From Ixodes scapularis (Eukaryota > Arthropoda > Arachnida > Ixodida > Ixodidae): a stretch of 64,000 bases of DNA. The stretch spans positions 82,005,346 through 82,069,345 of the forward strand of contig NW_024609884.1 in NCBI RefSeq assembly GCF_016920785.2. Reading direction: 5' to 3'. Shown in pieces: positions 45,869-56,602 of this stretch. The translations under genes and the position numbers were made by a program. The notes beneath the pieces were generated by a model. The model did not search any database and was not told where the DNA came from. It saw only the letters and a program-made list of their open reading frames with translations. The first letter of the stretch is position 1. Each line of letters opens with the position of its first letter.

Positions 45869-46059
45869 ATGGCAGACGAACAAGCAAGTTTCTTCTCAGC
45901 GAATGGTAAGTGTCCAGTGTTAAGCACACCACGTGGCTACCAACGTTGTCGACGTTTCGAACACTTGCCGCTTTCGACAAAAGTCCTGGCACCTGGGCTA
46001 ACTTTGTGGAAAGACTCGAAGTCTTCCTTGAATCCAACGCCATCATGAACAGTAACTGA
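45869..46059 (+). pseudogene. gypsy-type gag remnant
   Basis: Begins MADEQASFFSANG in one frame. After a frameshift, an adjacent frame reads FDKSPGTWANFVERLEVFLE followed by SNAI and a stop at 46,057-46,059. The pattern F-D-x4-TW-x-x-F-x-ERLE-x-FLE-x-N-x-I is typical of the start of arthropod Ty3/gypsy Gag polyproteins. The rest of gag, and protease, reverse transcriptase and RNase H, are missing; integrase sequence starts about 50 bp later. So an internal deletion has joined gag to integrase. No LTRs could be delimited. Confidence 0.6.
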
Positions 46060-46106
46060 AAACGATCCACTATTCAGTCGGTGGGTGGCGAAACGTATCC
46101 ATCTAC

Positions 46107-46570
46107 GGAGTCATGGGCGATGCGTGCTCTAAGTGGCTGGAAGTTTACACGATGCCTCCCACGACGTCCAAACACGTCATTGACGTTCCACGGTCTTTTT
46201 TACCTACTTTTGCCCTACCGAAAATACTTTTCTCTAATAACGCGCGAACTTTTGCTTCAAATAATATAAACAAGTTTTTGAAGAAAAAAAACCGGCATGA
46301 GGCATCACATTAGTGCACCATACCATCCTGCAACTAACGGGCAAGCAGAGCAGATGATGTGCGAAACGAAAAAAAGCACTTTTGAAGCTTACGAAAGAAG
46401 CAGTTCAGTGAAGAATCGCCAGGTTCTTGTTCCGGCAGCACGCGACGGTCTCATCTTACACGAAAAAAAAAACCCGCCGAAGCAATATTCGGCGGACGAA
46501 GAGCCACACCCCTCGATCTCATATTACTGTAGCCTACGAACAAAGATCGAGAGATTCTCAGATAGAGAGT
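46107..46570 (+). pseudogene. Ty3/gypsy integrase remnant
   Basis: 46,113-46,310 reads DACSKWLEVYTMP, then FALPKILFSNNARTFAS. After a frameshift near 46,300 it continues HHISAPYHPATNGQAEQMM. These are the integrase core segments DAYSKW-E-, LP--L-SDNG--F-S and -APYHP-TNGQAER. The second catalytic Asp, expected in SDN, is replaced by Asn (SNN), while the Glu in NGQAE remains. A second frameshift near 46,430 moves the reading frame again. The copy is inactive and lacks everything between gag and integrase. Confidence 0.85.
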
Positions 46571-47391
46571 AATGGCAGTTTAATCGGTCGGACAACTCGT
46601 CTACGTGAGGAATTTCAGCGGAAGCGGGGCCTTCCATGTAAAACTTGAGTAAAAAAGGCTCTATGTTGGTTGACCAGGAGGTGTCATCTCTCTGAATACG
46701 TTGGGTATCAATGACCTTCAGTGTAAATATAACTAAATCACAGAACTCTCTTTGTGTATTTTTTAACTGCCCTTGTATTTGATAGTACAAGCTATAGTGG
46801 TGATATGGACCTTTCACACCAGGCTCCTTTTTCTTATTTTTCGCCTCATACTCCTTTGCGGTTTAAGTATGCTTCAAGAATCTTTTGTAATGGGGACACT
46901 TTACGTCAACGAGGCCATTTGTTCCAAGTAGTCAATCAGGGAATGCTGCTAGAAATCCGTCCCTCATATTAACGAATAAGCCGCACTTCTGAACAGTGCA
47001 GTTTTCCTGTTCAACGTACAGTTGTAGAGCAGCATCCTCATTGATTCTACCTTATACTGTTGCGGGTGAAGAAAGTCTTTGGGTACACGATACTTGAAAC
47101 AAGTCTGGCACTACGTTGTGGTTCGACACCCACTAATGTCGTCGTCCTTATGGAGCCTCATCAATTAATAATTACCTCGTCACCTCATATTGCTCTTCAT
47201 CAACAGTAAGTACAATAGGCTACCGCCATATTACAATCCAAGAATTGAAAAATTTAGTCGTTCAGTGACTCAGTCCTTCAACAAGTTTATTATTTAGATA
47301 ATGTTATTACGTTGCATTACCTCGAGACGATCGACGTCCATCGTCGGTATTCAAATACTTATACCTGTATATAAATTAGACGCACAAGAAA

Positions 47392-47419
47392 GGGGGGGGG
47401 GGGGGGGGGGGGGGGGGGG
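47392..47419. repeat. Poly-G tract (28 G)
   Basis: 28 G directly upstream of the SINE head beginning at 47,420. Confidence 0.9.
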
Positions 47420-47443
47420 TTCGGTGGCTGAGTGCATGGTCTA

Positions 47444-47796
47444 GCGCAGACTAGGGAGCCTCAATGTGCGCTTTGCTAGGGCGATGCCACCCTTTGTAAT
47501 ACCACTCGCCGACAAACCAGCAGCCATTTTGTTCCTCGGGGATAATCCGTGGGGCTTATAACCTTCCCGGAATTGCACCTTTTCTCAGAAGTTCGGAGCA
47601 GCGCTGTGGAACCCACGGAGGGAGGATTAGCATATTCCCCCTCGGATGGGATTACCGATGGACACAAAGGCCACTTTCCGGCGCACGGCGAAACAATGAG
47701 AGGAACAAAATGGCGGTGGAAGAGGGTGTGGGAAAGGGAAACAGGCAGTTGGCATCACTCTATGCGAAGCGCACATGAAGGCACTCTAGCGCACAC
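47444..47796. mobile_element. hAT MITE, 337 bp (family M1, copy C)
   Basis: 47,452-47,788, starting TAGGGAGCCTCAATGTGCGC and ending as the complement of TAGAGTGCCTTCATGTGCGC. The TSD is 8 bp with one mismatch: GCGCAGAC (47,444-47,451) and GCGCACAC (47,789-47,796). Inserted in the SINE head. Confidence 0.85.
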
Positions 47797-47798
47797 CA

Positions 47799-48043
47799 GC
47801 TCGGAGTAAAGCCCCTCGATCTGTTTGCGCTTGTCTTACAAGTAGCGTCAAATGCGCGAGTGCACGAGGCCCATGTCTCGAGCGGCCCTTGGAAGCAAAT
47901 GGCGGCGCAGCACTGAAATAAGCGGGCCTTGGAAGCGAATGGCGGCGGAGCACCCGCTCACGGCACGTGTCTCGCGCGCTTCCGCAACAATGGTTGGCGG
48001 TACTTGTAAAAAAACGCTTTTATCAAGGGGCTTTAGCTCGGAG
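47799..48043 (+). mobile_element. hAT MITE, 229 bp (family M4, copy 1)
   Basis: 47,807-48,035, with termini TAAAGCCCCTCGATCTG and CAAGGGGCTTTA and a perfect 8-bp TSD GCTCGGAG (47,799-47,806 and 48,036-48,043). It is inserted in the SINE. A second copy lies inverted at 49,060-49,285. Confidence 0.92.
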
Positions 48044-48136
48044 CACTTGGAGCGAAAGCTCGCGCTGCAGAACCCACCCCGCCCCTGCCCGTTTCGATCT
48101 GGAAGAGCATCGTACCGGCGTGCGGTCGTGTATTAT

Positions 48137-48301
48137 TAGGGAGTTTTCGTAGACCGCGCTGCCCCCTCCGCTAAGCGTTCCGCAACGAAGAAGTTGCTAC
48201 TGCGCCTGCGCGCCGATAGCCTCGACTGTGGAGTTCCCGCTATTGTAGCGGGTTGCGGAGGGCCTTGCGGGACGCCGAAAACGATCTACGAAAACTCCCT
48301 A
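48137..48301. mobile_element. TA-flanked element, 161 bp (family M3)
   Basis: 48,139-48,299 with inverted termini GGGAGTTTTCGTAGA and complement, TA on each side. It shares the GGGAGTTTT start with the 727-bp element at 44,567. It is inserted in the SINE body. Confidence 0.82.
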
Positions 48302-48703
48302 CTACTGCGTTGTGCACGTTAAAGACCCCAGGTTTGCGGCTGTACCGCACTGGCTAAATTGTTCATCTACAGCTGAGACACCAGACGCCCACTAAGGCAG
48401 ACTAACTTCCGGGTGTATAAACATACACACAACAATTTGCAATTAGACGCATAATAACAAAGAACACAGCGTGCCGCATCTTTTCTTTTGGTGCCTTTTT
48501 TTTTTTTTTTTTAAACCAGCGCAAGCTCGTGCGTTCTTTCTTTTGAGACGGTTAGAACGGTCGCACATAAAACCCGCGTTTCTCCTACCCGCCCGCTTCC
48601 TCCTCTCATTATGTGTATTTTGTTATAACTAAATAAGCTATAATGATGGTGTATTATTCATATTTACTTTCAGTTTCAGTCAGGGAAAAGGAGTTTCGCG
48701 GGA

Positions 48704-49695
48704 ACTAGAGCCAATAAATGAGCTGCGCTTAGAGTATCGGCACTCTGTTCCCCGACAGTGTTCTGAACGCCGCCATTTTGTTGCTTGTGCAGAGCAGGCG
48801 CAACTGCCGATCGTCATGATTCAAAAGTGCGACGTCCTCAGCATTAGATTCGGTGTTAGGAAGCTCATGTAATGTTGCTTTGCTTTGTCGAAAACTGTTT
48901 AAAGTGGAGGACGGAAAAGCGTTTCTTGTGATTTCAGATAAAGCTTCAAATAACTGGCAACCATGATTTTAAGCCACAATAAGGCCAAGTGTCGCTACTC
49001 TGAAGCGTAGCTTATTTAATGACACTATTCATGCTCTTGTTCAAGAGGCTTGTAATACCTAAAGCCCCTTGATGAAGGCCTTTTTTACAAGTACCGCCAA
49101 CCATTGTTGTGGAAACGCGCGAGACACGTGCCGCGAGCGCGTGCTCCGCCGCCATTCGCTTCCAAGGGCCGCTCATTTCAGTGATGCACCGCCATTTGCT
49201 TCCTAGGGCCGCTCGAGACATGGGCCTCGTGCACTCGCGCATTTGACGCTACTTGCAAGACACGTAAACAGATCGAGGGGCTTTAGTAATACCTGGAGGG
49301 GCCATGACGTAAGCCCCGTGGATTCCACAAGTCACTACCTTTTGACACCTGCCTCTTCATTGTTCCCGCTTGTGCCAGTAAATTAGCTTGCGGTTCCGAG
49401 TAACGACACTTGGTTTAAAATTGTGGCTTAAAATCATGGTTGTCAGTTATATGGAGCTTTATCTAAAATCACAGGAAACGCTTTTCCGTCCCTGACAAAT
49501 GTTTAAACAACCCGCGAAAGAGCATTTCAATATTGCATCAGCTTCCTAGCACCGCATCTAATGCTGAGGAAGTCGTACTTTTGGATCATCATGATCGGCA
49601 GTTGCGTTTGCTCTGAGCAAGACCCAAAATGGCGGCGCCCAAACCAATTTTGGGGAACTGGGTGCCGATACTTTAAAGCTCATGTAGTGACTCTA
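48704..49695. repeat. 1-kb palindromic element with nested hAT MITE
   Basis: The left arm (48,704 to about 49,020) and right arm (about 49,370-49,695) are inverted copies sharing GTATCGGCAC, GCCGCCATTTTG, CAACTGCCGATC, GACGGAAAAGCG and CAACCATGATTTTAAGCC. The M4 element at 49,060-49,285 lies in the spacer. The outer ends read CTAGAG. No TSD was fixed. Confidence 0.85.
49052..49293 (-). mobile_element. hAT MITE, 226 bp (family M4, copy 2)
   Basis: 49,060-49,285, inverted relative to copy 1, with a perfect 8-bp TSD GTAATACC (49,052-49,059 and 49,286-49,293). Confidence 0.93.
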
Positions 49696-50852
49696 GGCAT
49701 AAAGTGAACTCGGGTGTATTATTTTCCTCTTCGTCTTTATTGTTTATTGATTTCAATCATATCGAATAATGAACGCATTATATCACGCTACGCTTGTGTA
49801 ATTATTTGTCTTAGATTTATTAGCCTAACCCAATACTTAAACCATTCATTTATCGACAGTAAATCTTCCAATATATTTTTGAAATGTGAAGGTAAAAAGA
49901 CACGGAGATTGATGATGATACAGATGCCAACGCCGCCCTCGGAAATTTTTTGAACACTAGAAATCAGCAGTTTGTCTGCCATCCGCCAGGTAGCGCAACA
50001 AAACACCCAAACAGTTTTTAATTGTTCTAAAATTAGCTAAGCTCTACACCTATTAAGAAATCAAAGCAAGATCATTGTGAAAATTTAATACATCGCAATG
50101 TATATCTATTCTAAACAATAAATGTTATTAAATGCCAATAAATCTGTTTGATGTCCAAACAGATATGCGTCAAAAACATGTAAGTTTGAAGGGCTCCTGG
50201 AGCGTTATGACTTTGAAAATGGAAAAAAGCCATCGTCCACCTGTTGGGCAACCATTGTAGCTCTAAATGTTATAAAAGATTTTATCATAGTTTAATTATT
50301 TCTTCGGCGGCATTTGAACTACCATGACTCGAAGCACAAAAAAGTGCTACGTTTGATATAAAATATCTAAACAAAACAATTTTACACAACATTAAATTTT
50401 TTTCTGCATATTACCAATTATAAGCACTACATCTGTAGCTAATTTCATTGCCCTAGCGCTTGTCATTAAAAACATATCTGTGCTGAAAAATGTCAATTTT
50501 AGGGCAATATTTGGAGGGATGAAAAAAACAAAGTAGTGCAAATATCAAAAAAGTGGATCGTTAGATTCTGCTCCGACGTCATCTTAACAAAACTGCTATA
50601 TTAGAACAGTGCTATCTGTAATGGATCGTTAATAAAACATGAACTAGCGGAGCAAGTGAGGGTCCGCGTCATCATATTCGCAACGCTACAAATGCGCATG
50701 AACAGTAAAAACCAACACATACATAATATCAAATGAAAGAGGATTGCATTGCCTTTCGAATGACATCAATCCCACAAAACAGTATTTAAAAGGAGATGAG
50801 TAATGGCCTGCCAAAAAGTACCTAAACTGTCACATTCAGTGGGACCGTGGCC
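49696..50852. other. No recognised gene (right part of segment 3)
   Basis: AT-rich sequence. It loosely resembles 43,440-44,350 in composition and in the terminal GTGGGACCG motif, consistent with both being right ends of the same TTAA family. Frames are short and unassigned. Confidence 0.4.
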
Positions 50853-51108
50853 TTAACGCCTCTTCGCTGCGCAGCACGCCATCTGCGACGATAGTTGACA
50901 CGATTGGTCCAAAGAAAGGACGGAGTTTGCTGCCGCTTCCCCTTGTCCGTCTTTCCGATTGCAAAGGAAGAAACGGCGGGTATCGTGTAATAATCGGAGG
51001 TGCCGCCAGCACGTAGCCATAGCAGGCCCGTTGTACCCTTTGTACCCGAGGGCCGCTCGAAACGCGATGCCTCAACGACGGGCGGCATCAAGCGACGTGG
51101 ACTTCTCC
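50853..51108 (+). repeat. Dispersed repeat R1, copy A, right part
   Basis: TTAA-CGCCTCTTCGC onward to GACGTGGACTTCTCC. It matches the stretch that in the inverse-orientation copies directly follows the TTAA (53,962 down to 53,715, and for the first 60 bp 54,722 down to 54,661). Together with 34,429-35,097 it rebuilds one R1 copy. Confidence 0.85.
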
Positions 51109-51109
51109 A

Positions 51110-52650
51110 TGCCATGTCAAAGGTCCAACGGCCACCTTCGATTCCTAAAAAAAAATTAATGGCTCTTCACCGTAATTGTTGTGGTGCCTCTGTAACATAT
51201 TTCTGGACGAAAAACAAATTTCAGGGTGTGATGGCGGTTTGAACTCGTAAAAAGGGAGTGGAACTAGGAGTCATTTAGTACTTGATGAAAAGTAAGATTT
51301 TTTTACGGAACACTGGGATATTTTGGGATACGGTCCATTCGTCACATGCAAACTCGTCACAGGACGATTGGTCACAGAAAGATTCGTCACACAGGACCAT
51401 TCGTCATAGGATGACTCGTCACGCGGCCGACCGGTCCCACAACAGTTCGTCCCCCCAAAAATGTATTGTTCAGTTTGGTTCGGGCGGACAAAGTGGCTAA
51501 CCTCATATTTTAGTATGTCTTAGGCTTCTGAAAGGCGAAGAATTTGTAACAAACGTTTCAGCTTCTGGTTCGGTCCCGAGCATTGAATGTTGGTTCGGCA
51601 TGACAAAGTGGGTCACCTCTTATCTTAGCATGTCTTTCGCTTCTCAAAGTCAAAGAATTTATAACAGACGTTTTAGCTACTGGGTCCGTCCCGAACGGTG
51701 AATGCGAAGGCCATATAAGAGCGACTATTTTTGAACTGAGACTACATTCAAAATAATGGAGGTGATCGCAACAGAGAGAGGTAGAGCCATGATGCTGCAC
51801 GAGGGGTACTCGTACACATTCAGCAGAAAGAATTCCGATATTTATTGGTTTTGTCAAATAGGTGTATGCAAGGCAAAACTACTGATTTGGCTGCCAGTCG
51901 GATTATTACTCGTTCAAGCCAGCAACTGAGATCAACCTGCTGAAGACCCGTAATATTAAGAGAGGAAAAGCTGATGAGTATTTGAGATTAGTTTTTCTAA
52001 CCATTGGTTTACGTGACAGTAGAAAATCGTGAAACTCTTCATCAGGGAACGTGGGCAGACTCGATCGATGTGACCAGTTGGCCGCATGACGAGTCATCCT
52101 GTGACGAATGTTCCTATGTGACGAATCGTCCTGTGACCAATCGTCCTGTGACGAGTGCGCATGTGACGAATCGTCCTCATCCCGGATATTTTTGCCTAAA
52201 ATCCATACGGTATTTGGATTACTATGTAATAAGGACCACGGAATTTGGTATGCTTGAAGCAGTTTTAAAAAATAAGGAATATATGAGCATTTTAGCATAT
52301 TTTTAGTTTTGTTACAATCTATCGCTTAGCTGCAGGCGACTGTAAATATGCTTATTGACAGCCTTGACGGATATACTGTACACAAGAAAGGTATCAGGAC
52401 CTACAACTAAATATCTTGCAGAAAAAAAACACTAAATTTGTGCAAAATTGCGTTTTGCCGTTTAAAGAGCCGTCAATTCTGCCTTGAGGTGGCCCAAAGA
52501 AAAATACGTAACATGGTGACTTTTACAGAAGAGTTTATTGCCTTTTGTTCTTGAAAGTTTAATTTATAACATTTTGTTATAAAGAGAAAAAAAAAACATA
52601 TTGAAGTTGAGCTGTCGCGCCGCAACCTGGCGTCGTTCCTTGCGCCTCTT
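51110..52650 (+). repeat. Dispersed repeat R1, copy B, split by a foldback-like element
   Basis: 51,110-51,324 and 52,184-52,650 align in order with the other R1 copies (start GCCATGTCAAAGGTCC; end CAACCTGGCGTCGTTCC). They are interrupted by the element at 51,325-52,183. This copy is the most diverged of the four. Confidence 0.75.
51316..52192. mobile_element. Foldback-like element, 859 bp, 9-bp TSD
   Basis: 51,325-52,183, flanked by a perfect 9-bp direct repeat GGATATTTT (51,316-51,324 and 52,184-52,192). The termini are GGGATACGGTCCATTCGTCA and, inverted, GGGATGAGGACGATTCGTCA. Behind each terminus is an array of 14-17 bp units of the form CGTCACAGGACGATT (51,335-51,450 left; 52,070-52,180 right, reversed). 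The middle, about 600 bp, has no recognisable protein. Because it splits an R1 repeat whose intact sequence is known from other copies, the insertion is well demonstrated. Confidence 0.88.
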
Positions 52651-53005
52651 CTCTGCACAGCAAGACACCGTCGAGCCCGGCAAAGAGTGCGACGGTGTCG
52701 CGGTGTGCGCACGCAGGTAGACAGCAGGACCTCGAGTTGTGGGGTGCATCTTGGTGGGAAGAGGCTTTTTTCTACTCTTGTTACTTTATGGTTTTTCCTA
52801 TTTCGACCGTTTTGCGCGGCGGTGTCCTCCTGTGGTCTTCCACTGTCTTGATATCAGCGTTGCCAGGTCAGAGCATCCACTAGTAAGCTAGCTGTTTTTT
52901 ACGTACACATCGCAATCACTCTCTCTTGTCGACGTCAGAACAGATGTAAACAGCGACACAAAAGCCCCGTGAACGGGCAATCTCAAACGACGAGGCGATG
53001 TGGTG

Positions 53006-53580
53006 TTAAAGGGGTACTCCGCCGATTTTTGAGCTACCTCAACTAACTATATTTTCTGACGCCCCGGCCCTTACCCTTTCTGGTATGCTATTTAGTATCG
53101 TGAATTTCATAATAGTTATTGCGAAATCGGCAAATGAAAATGATGCAAAAACAAACATTCAAATATACCCGCCCTTTTCAGGGCCGTGACGTCAGTGGAA
53201 GGTAAGCTTGCCAGTCGGGCGAGCAGTCTAAAAAATAAAATATGCCAATCATTTGTTCCGTGCTGGAGCGCGGGGACTGGAGCGAGCTTCCAAAGCATTC
53301 ATTTGACACCATGAAACTGCTTCGAATCAGTTGGGAACAAATTCTACAGTCCAAAGAGTGAACCCCTGCACTTCCACCGACGTCACTTTTTCATTGTTGC
53401 CAGTAGACTTTCAGTTTGAAAAACACGGTGAGGACCAAAATTGTAAATTCAATAACTTCGTGAAAAAAAATTATTTAGACCTAATATTTGGGATACTATT
53501 TTGGCGATGTTGTTTGGCGAGTTTAGCAAAATTTCAAGCAAATCGGGGACCATGAAGAAATCGGCGGAGTACCCCTCTAA
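53006..53580. mobile_element. TTAA-type MITE, 567 bp
   Basis: 53,010-53,576 with long, near-exact inverted termini AGGGGTACTCCGCCGATTT and AAATCGGCGGAGTACCCCT, flanked by TTAA (53,006-53,009) and CTAA (53,577-53,580, one substitution). No coding capacity. Kolobok-type is the likeliest class. Confidence 0.85.
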
Positions 53581-53714
53581 GCGCGCCGTTGGAGGCTCAA
53601 GCCTCGATTGTGTTTAAATCGGCTTTGAAACGGCAAATTCTTGCGTCACTGAATAGTTCCGCTTTTCATCACAATATGCTTGACAGCTAGATTTCGCGGC
53701 GATATTATCGCGTT

Positions 53715-55412
53715 TCCCTTTTAGGAGAAGTCCACGTCAGCTGATGCCGCACGTATTAGGCATCGCGTTTCGAGGCGCCCTCCGGTAAAAAGGCACAACG
53801 AACCTGCCATGGCTACGCGCTGGCGGCACCTCTGATTATTACACGACACCCGACGTTTCTTCCCCTGCAGCGGGAAAGACGGACAAGAGGAAGCGGCAGA
53901 AAACTCCGTTCTTTCTTTGGACCTAATCGTGTCAGCTATCGTCGCGGGTGGCGTGCTGTGCGGCGAAGTGGCGTTAAGAAGCGACGCAAGGTTGTGGTGC
54001 GAGGGTTCAAATTCACAAATTGTTTTCTCGCTTCAAACAAAAATTACTTTGATTAAACTATCAGAATCAAAAGACAAACGATTATTCTTCTACACCCACC
54101 ATATTTTGTATTTTTACTTGAATTATCTCAGGGTAAAATAAACGGCTGTTTATGCGTAAAAGCGCACTTTTTTGGAACTTCAGGAGTTTTGTTTACTGTA
54201 AGATATTTAATTGAACCGTTTTAAATATTCTTTATACATTATATACCTGCAGGGTAGCCGGTGAAACGCTCTATTAAGTACCGAGAGCAATTAGATATAT
54301 TTTAATAAAATAACAAAAATGGTAAAATGTTCAAAAAATTTAGTTTTTTTTTATATTTAAATTTAAAAAACTGCACAAGCCACACCACACTGTAAGTCGA
54401 AAGCCGTGCAAATTAAAAAAAAATATATATATATATTGTTGGGTGTTTTATTAAAAGCTGATTTTTCGTCAATTATTGAGTGATGCCTAGTTTTACGCTG
54501 TTTTTAAAACTTAAAACCGCACTCACGTCATGAAAAAATGTTTCGTCAAAAATATTTTAGGCCATGGCTACGGACATTGCGGCATAAGGCCATAAATATT
54601 TTTTTTATAAATCGAAGGTGGTCAAGCACAACGTTAGGGACGTTTCACATGGAAGGACCCTTCTTTCTTTGGACCCAATCGTGTCAGCTATCGTCGCAGG
54701 TGGTGTGCTGTGCGGCGAAGAGGCGTTAAGAAGCGACGCCAGGTTGTGGTGCGAGGGTGCCAATTCACAAATTGTTCTCTCGCTTCAAACATAAATTACT
54801 TTGATTAAACTATCAGAATCAAAAGACAATCGATTATTCTTCTAAACCCACCATGTTTTGTATTTTTACTTGGACCTCTCAGGGTGAAATAAACGGCTGT
54901 TTATGCGTCAAAACGCACTTTTTTTTGCAAATTCAGCATTTTTGTTTACTGCAAGATTTAATTGAGCGGTTTAAAAAAAATATAGATTATATACCTGCAG
55001 GGCAGCCGGTAAAAAGTTATGTTAAGTCCCGGGAGCAATTAGATGTTTTTTTTTATGAAATACCAAAAATGTTAAAATTTTCAAAAAAGTTTAGTTTTTT
55101 TTTTTTTTAATATTTATATTAAACAAAACAGCACAAGCCCAACCACATTGTAAGTCGAAAGCCGCGCGAATTTAAGAAAAATATTGTTTGGTGTTTCATT
55201 GAAAAGCTGATTTGTCATCAACTATTGAGTGATGCCTATTTTCATCCTATTCTTAAAAGTTAAAAGTGGGCCCACGTCATAAAAAAAGAAAGGTTTTCGT
55301 CAAAAATATTTTAGGGCATGGCTACGGACACTGCGGCAAAAGACCATGATATTTTTTTTTTTAGAAATTGGAGGTGGTTTGGGACGTTTCACATGGAATG
55401 ACCCTTCTTCAA
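53715..55412 (-). repeat. Dispersed repeat R1, two tandem copies in inverse orientation
   Basis: Copy C runs 55,412 to 54,661 and copy D from 54,660 to about 53,715 (minus strand), head to tail. Both begin with a TTCCATGTGAAACGTCCC module and contain the uninterrupted CGCTTC-TTAA-CGCC junction. Copy D keeps the longer tail ending GACGTGGACTTCTCC. They are inverted relative to copies A and B. Confidence 0.88.
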
Positions 55413-56341
55413 TTGCAGCCATCTCCCAGCTATGGAACCATGCGAAAGGCCTAGGCACGGCACCTCGGCACCTAGTTTCCCCCGATCCCAAAGGAGCGAA
55501 GTAAGGATGAGGAATTTTCGGCTTCGGTCCCATTGACCGTGCGCGTCAGTTTGAACGATCGCTCACCCGATGGCGCTGCGTGTCCGCGAGGCAGCGGCTC
55601 TACAAGCGGCCTTTTTTTGATAGTTACGCAGACACGAAGCAAGGAACTACGAATAGTAATTCTGGTGATGACAATGTACAATAAATAATATACCAAGAGA
55701 ACCGGTGTTGTGATCTAGTCTTCTAGGCATGTGCGAATAGTGGATTTTGAGTTCGAAGCGAATATTGGTTGTAGTCGAAATTTTCGAATTAAATACCGAA
55801 TAGTTTCTCCAAGCTTTTTACTGCTGCATTATGCCTTAACAAAAACCCATATGAACTCGTAAAAGTTGTTCCCAAAGTTCCACTTGTCCACACCTATGCA
55901 AAGTTCATTTTTATTTAACTATATATATAGACAGTGGCTTCAGAAAGACCATTGCCTGTACGGAAATGTCAAGTAAACAATGCAATTGACATACGATTAA
56001 ACCTATAGAGATGCCGAGCTATACCTAATTGAGGGGATTTATAAATATTCTTGCTATGTTCAAATATTTTTTATTAAATCTAGAATTTGAGAAAATAAGA
56101 AAAAGACAGTCATGAATGATGAACGTAGGTTGTCAGGGCATATCTGCCTAACATACACTCTTGAATAATAGCCATAGTTTAATCTTGAAAGTTTTACTGT
56201 AGTGTAGATATCAACATTCACAAAGTTTGCGTTTCTTTTTACACACACCACGCGCACGTGTGCAATACTTGTACTTTTAGAAGTGTTGATCGTGGCCAGT
56301 TAGCTCTCAGAGGACGCTAGGAGCTATCGAAGCCAATACTG
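55413..56341. other. No supported gene; possible single hAT terminus
   Basis: TAGGCATGTGCGAATAGTGG near 55,728 resembles a hAT left end followed by TTCGAAT-rich words, but no matching right end is present. The rest is AT-rich and unassigned. Confidence 0.35.
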
Positions 56342-56532
56342 TAAGGAGTATTCAGTGGCGGCCATATGCGCGACTGCTGAGCCCGTGCTGACTCCGAGCT
56401 TCCGCAGTTCTTCTCCAACGTGCATTCCGCACCATCAAGATTGGGGGTCTTAGCAGCCTATTAATTTGAGCTCATTCTGAGCATGCGCTCTAAAGAGCGT
56501 CCACAAATATGGCGTCCTGTGAATACTCCTTA
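56342..56532. mobile_element. TA-flanked MITE, 187 bp
   Basis: 56,344-56,530 with inverted termini AGGAGTATTCA and TGAATACTCCT, TA on each side, and further arm similarity (GGCGGCCATAT versus ATATGGCGTCC). The termini are reminiscent of the M3 family. Confidence 0.75.
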
Positions 56533-56602
56533 TACTGTGTTTTTGACGCGATCGTTCGGAGTGGCGCGAAGACCGACGTGCGTTGCGCAACGTCACGTGA
56601 TA

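Larger units (their letters stand above)
47420..48400 (+). mobile_element. tRNA-derived SINE (family S1, copy 2) split by three insertions
   Basis: SINE pieces are 47,420-47,451 (head with A-box-like GGTGGCTGAGTGCATGG), 47,789-47,806, 48,036-48,138 (with GGAGCGAAAGCTCGCGCTG and a B-box-like GTTTCGATCTGG) and 48,300 to about 48,400 (CACGTTAAAGACCCCAGGT, then TCATCTACAGCTGAGAC). Joined in order they parallel the copy at 24,715-24,990. The gaps are filled by elements at 47,452, 47,807 and 48,139, each with its own target duplication. Confidence 0.85.
44355..50856. mobile_element. TTAA-delimited segment 3 (6.5 kb) with nested insertions
   Basis: Starts after TTAA (44,355-44,358) with GGCTGCGGTCCCACGGC and ends with AGTGGGACCGTGGCC before TTAA (50,853-50,856). 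Its first 60 bp (including CATCTTGAACAAAGCGTTAG) resemble the start of segment 2, so the two are head-to-tail relatives. It contains a TA element, a gypsy remnant, a SINE with three insertions and a 1-kb palindrome. Confidence 0.65.

Noticed and set aside
51966..51995. CTGATGAG motif as a hammerhead ribozyme core
   Set aside because: No GAAA core strand or pairing stems at the required distance; Penelope-type ribozymes would be expected in a terminal repeat, which this is not.
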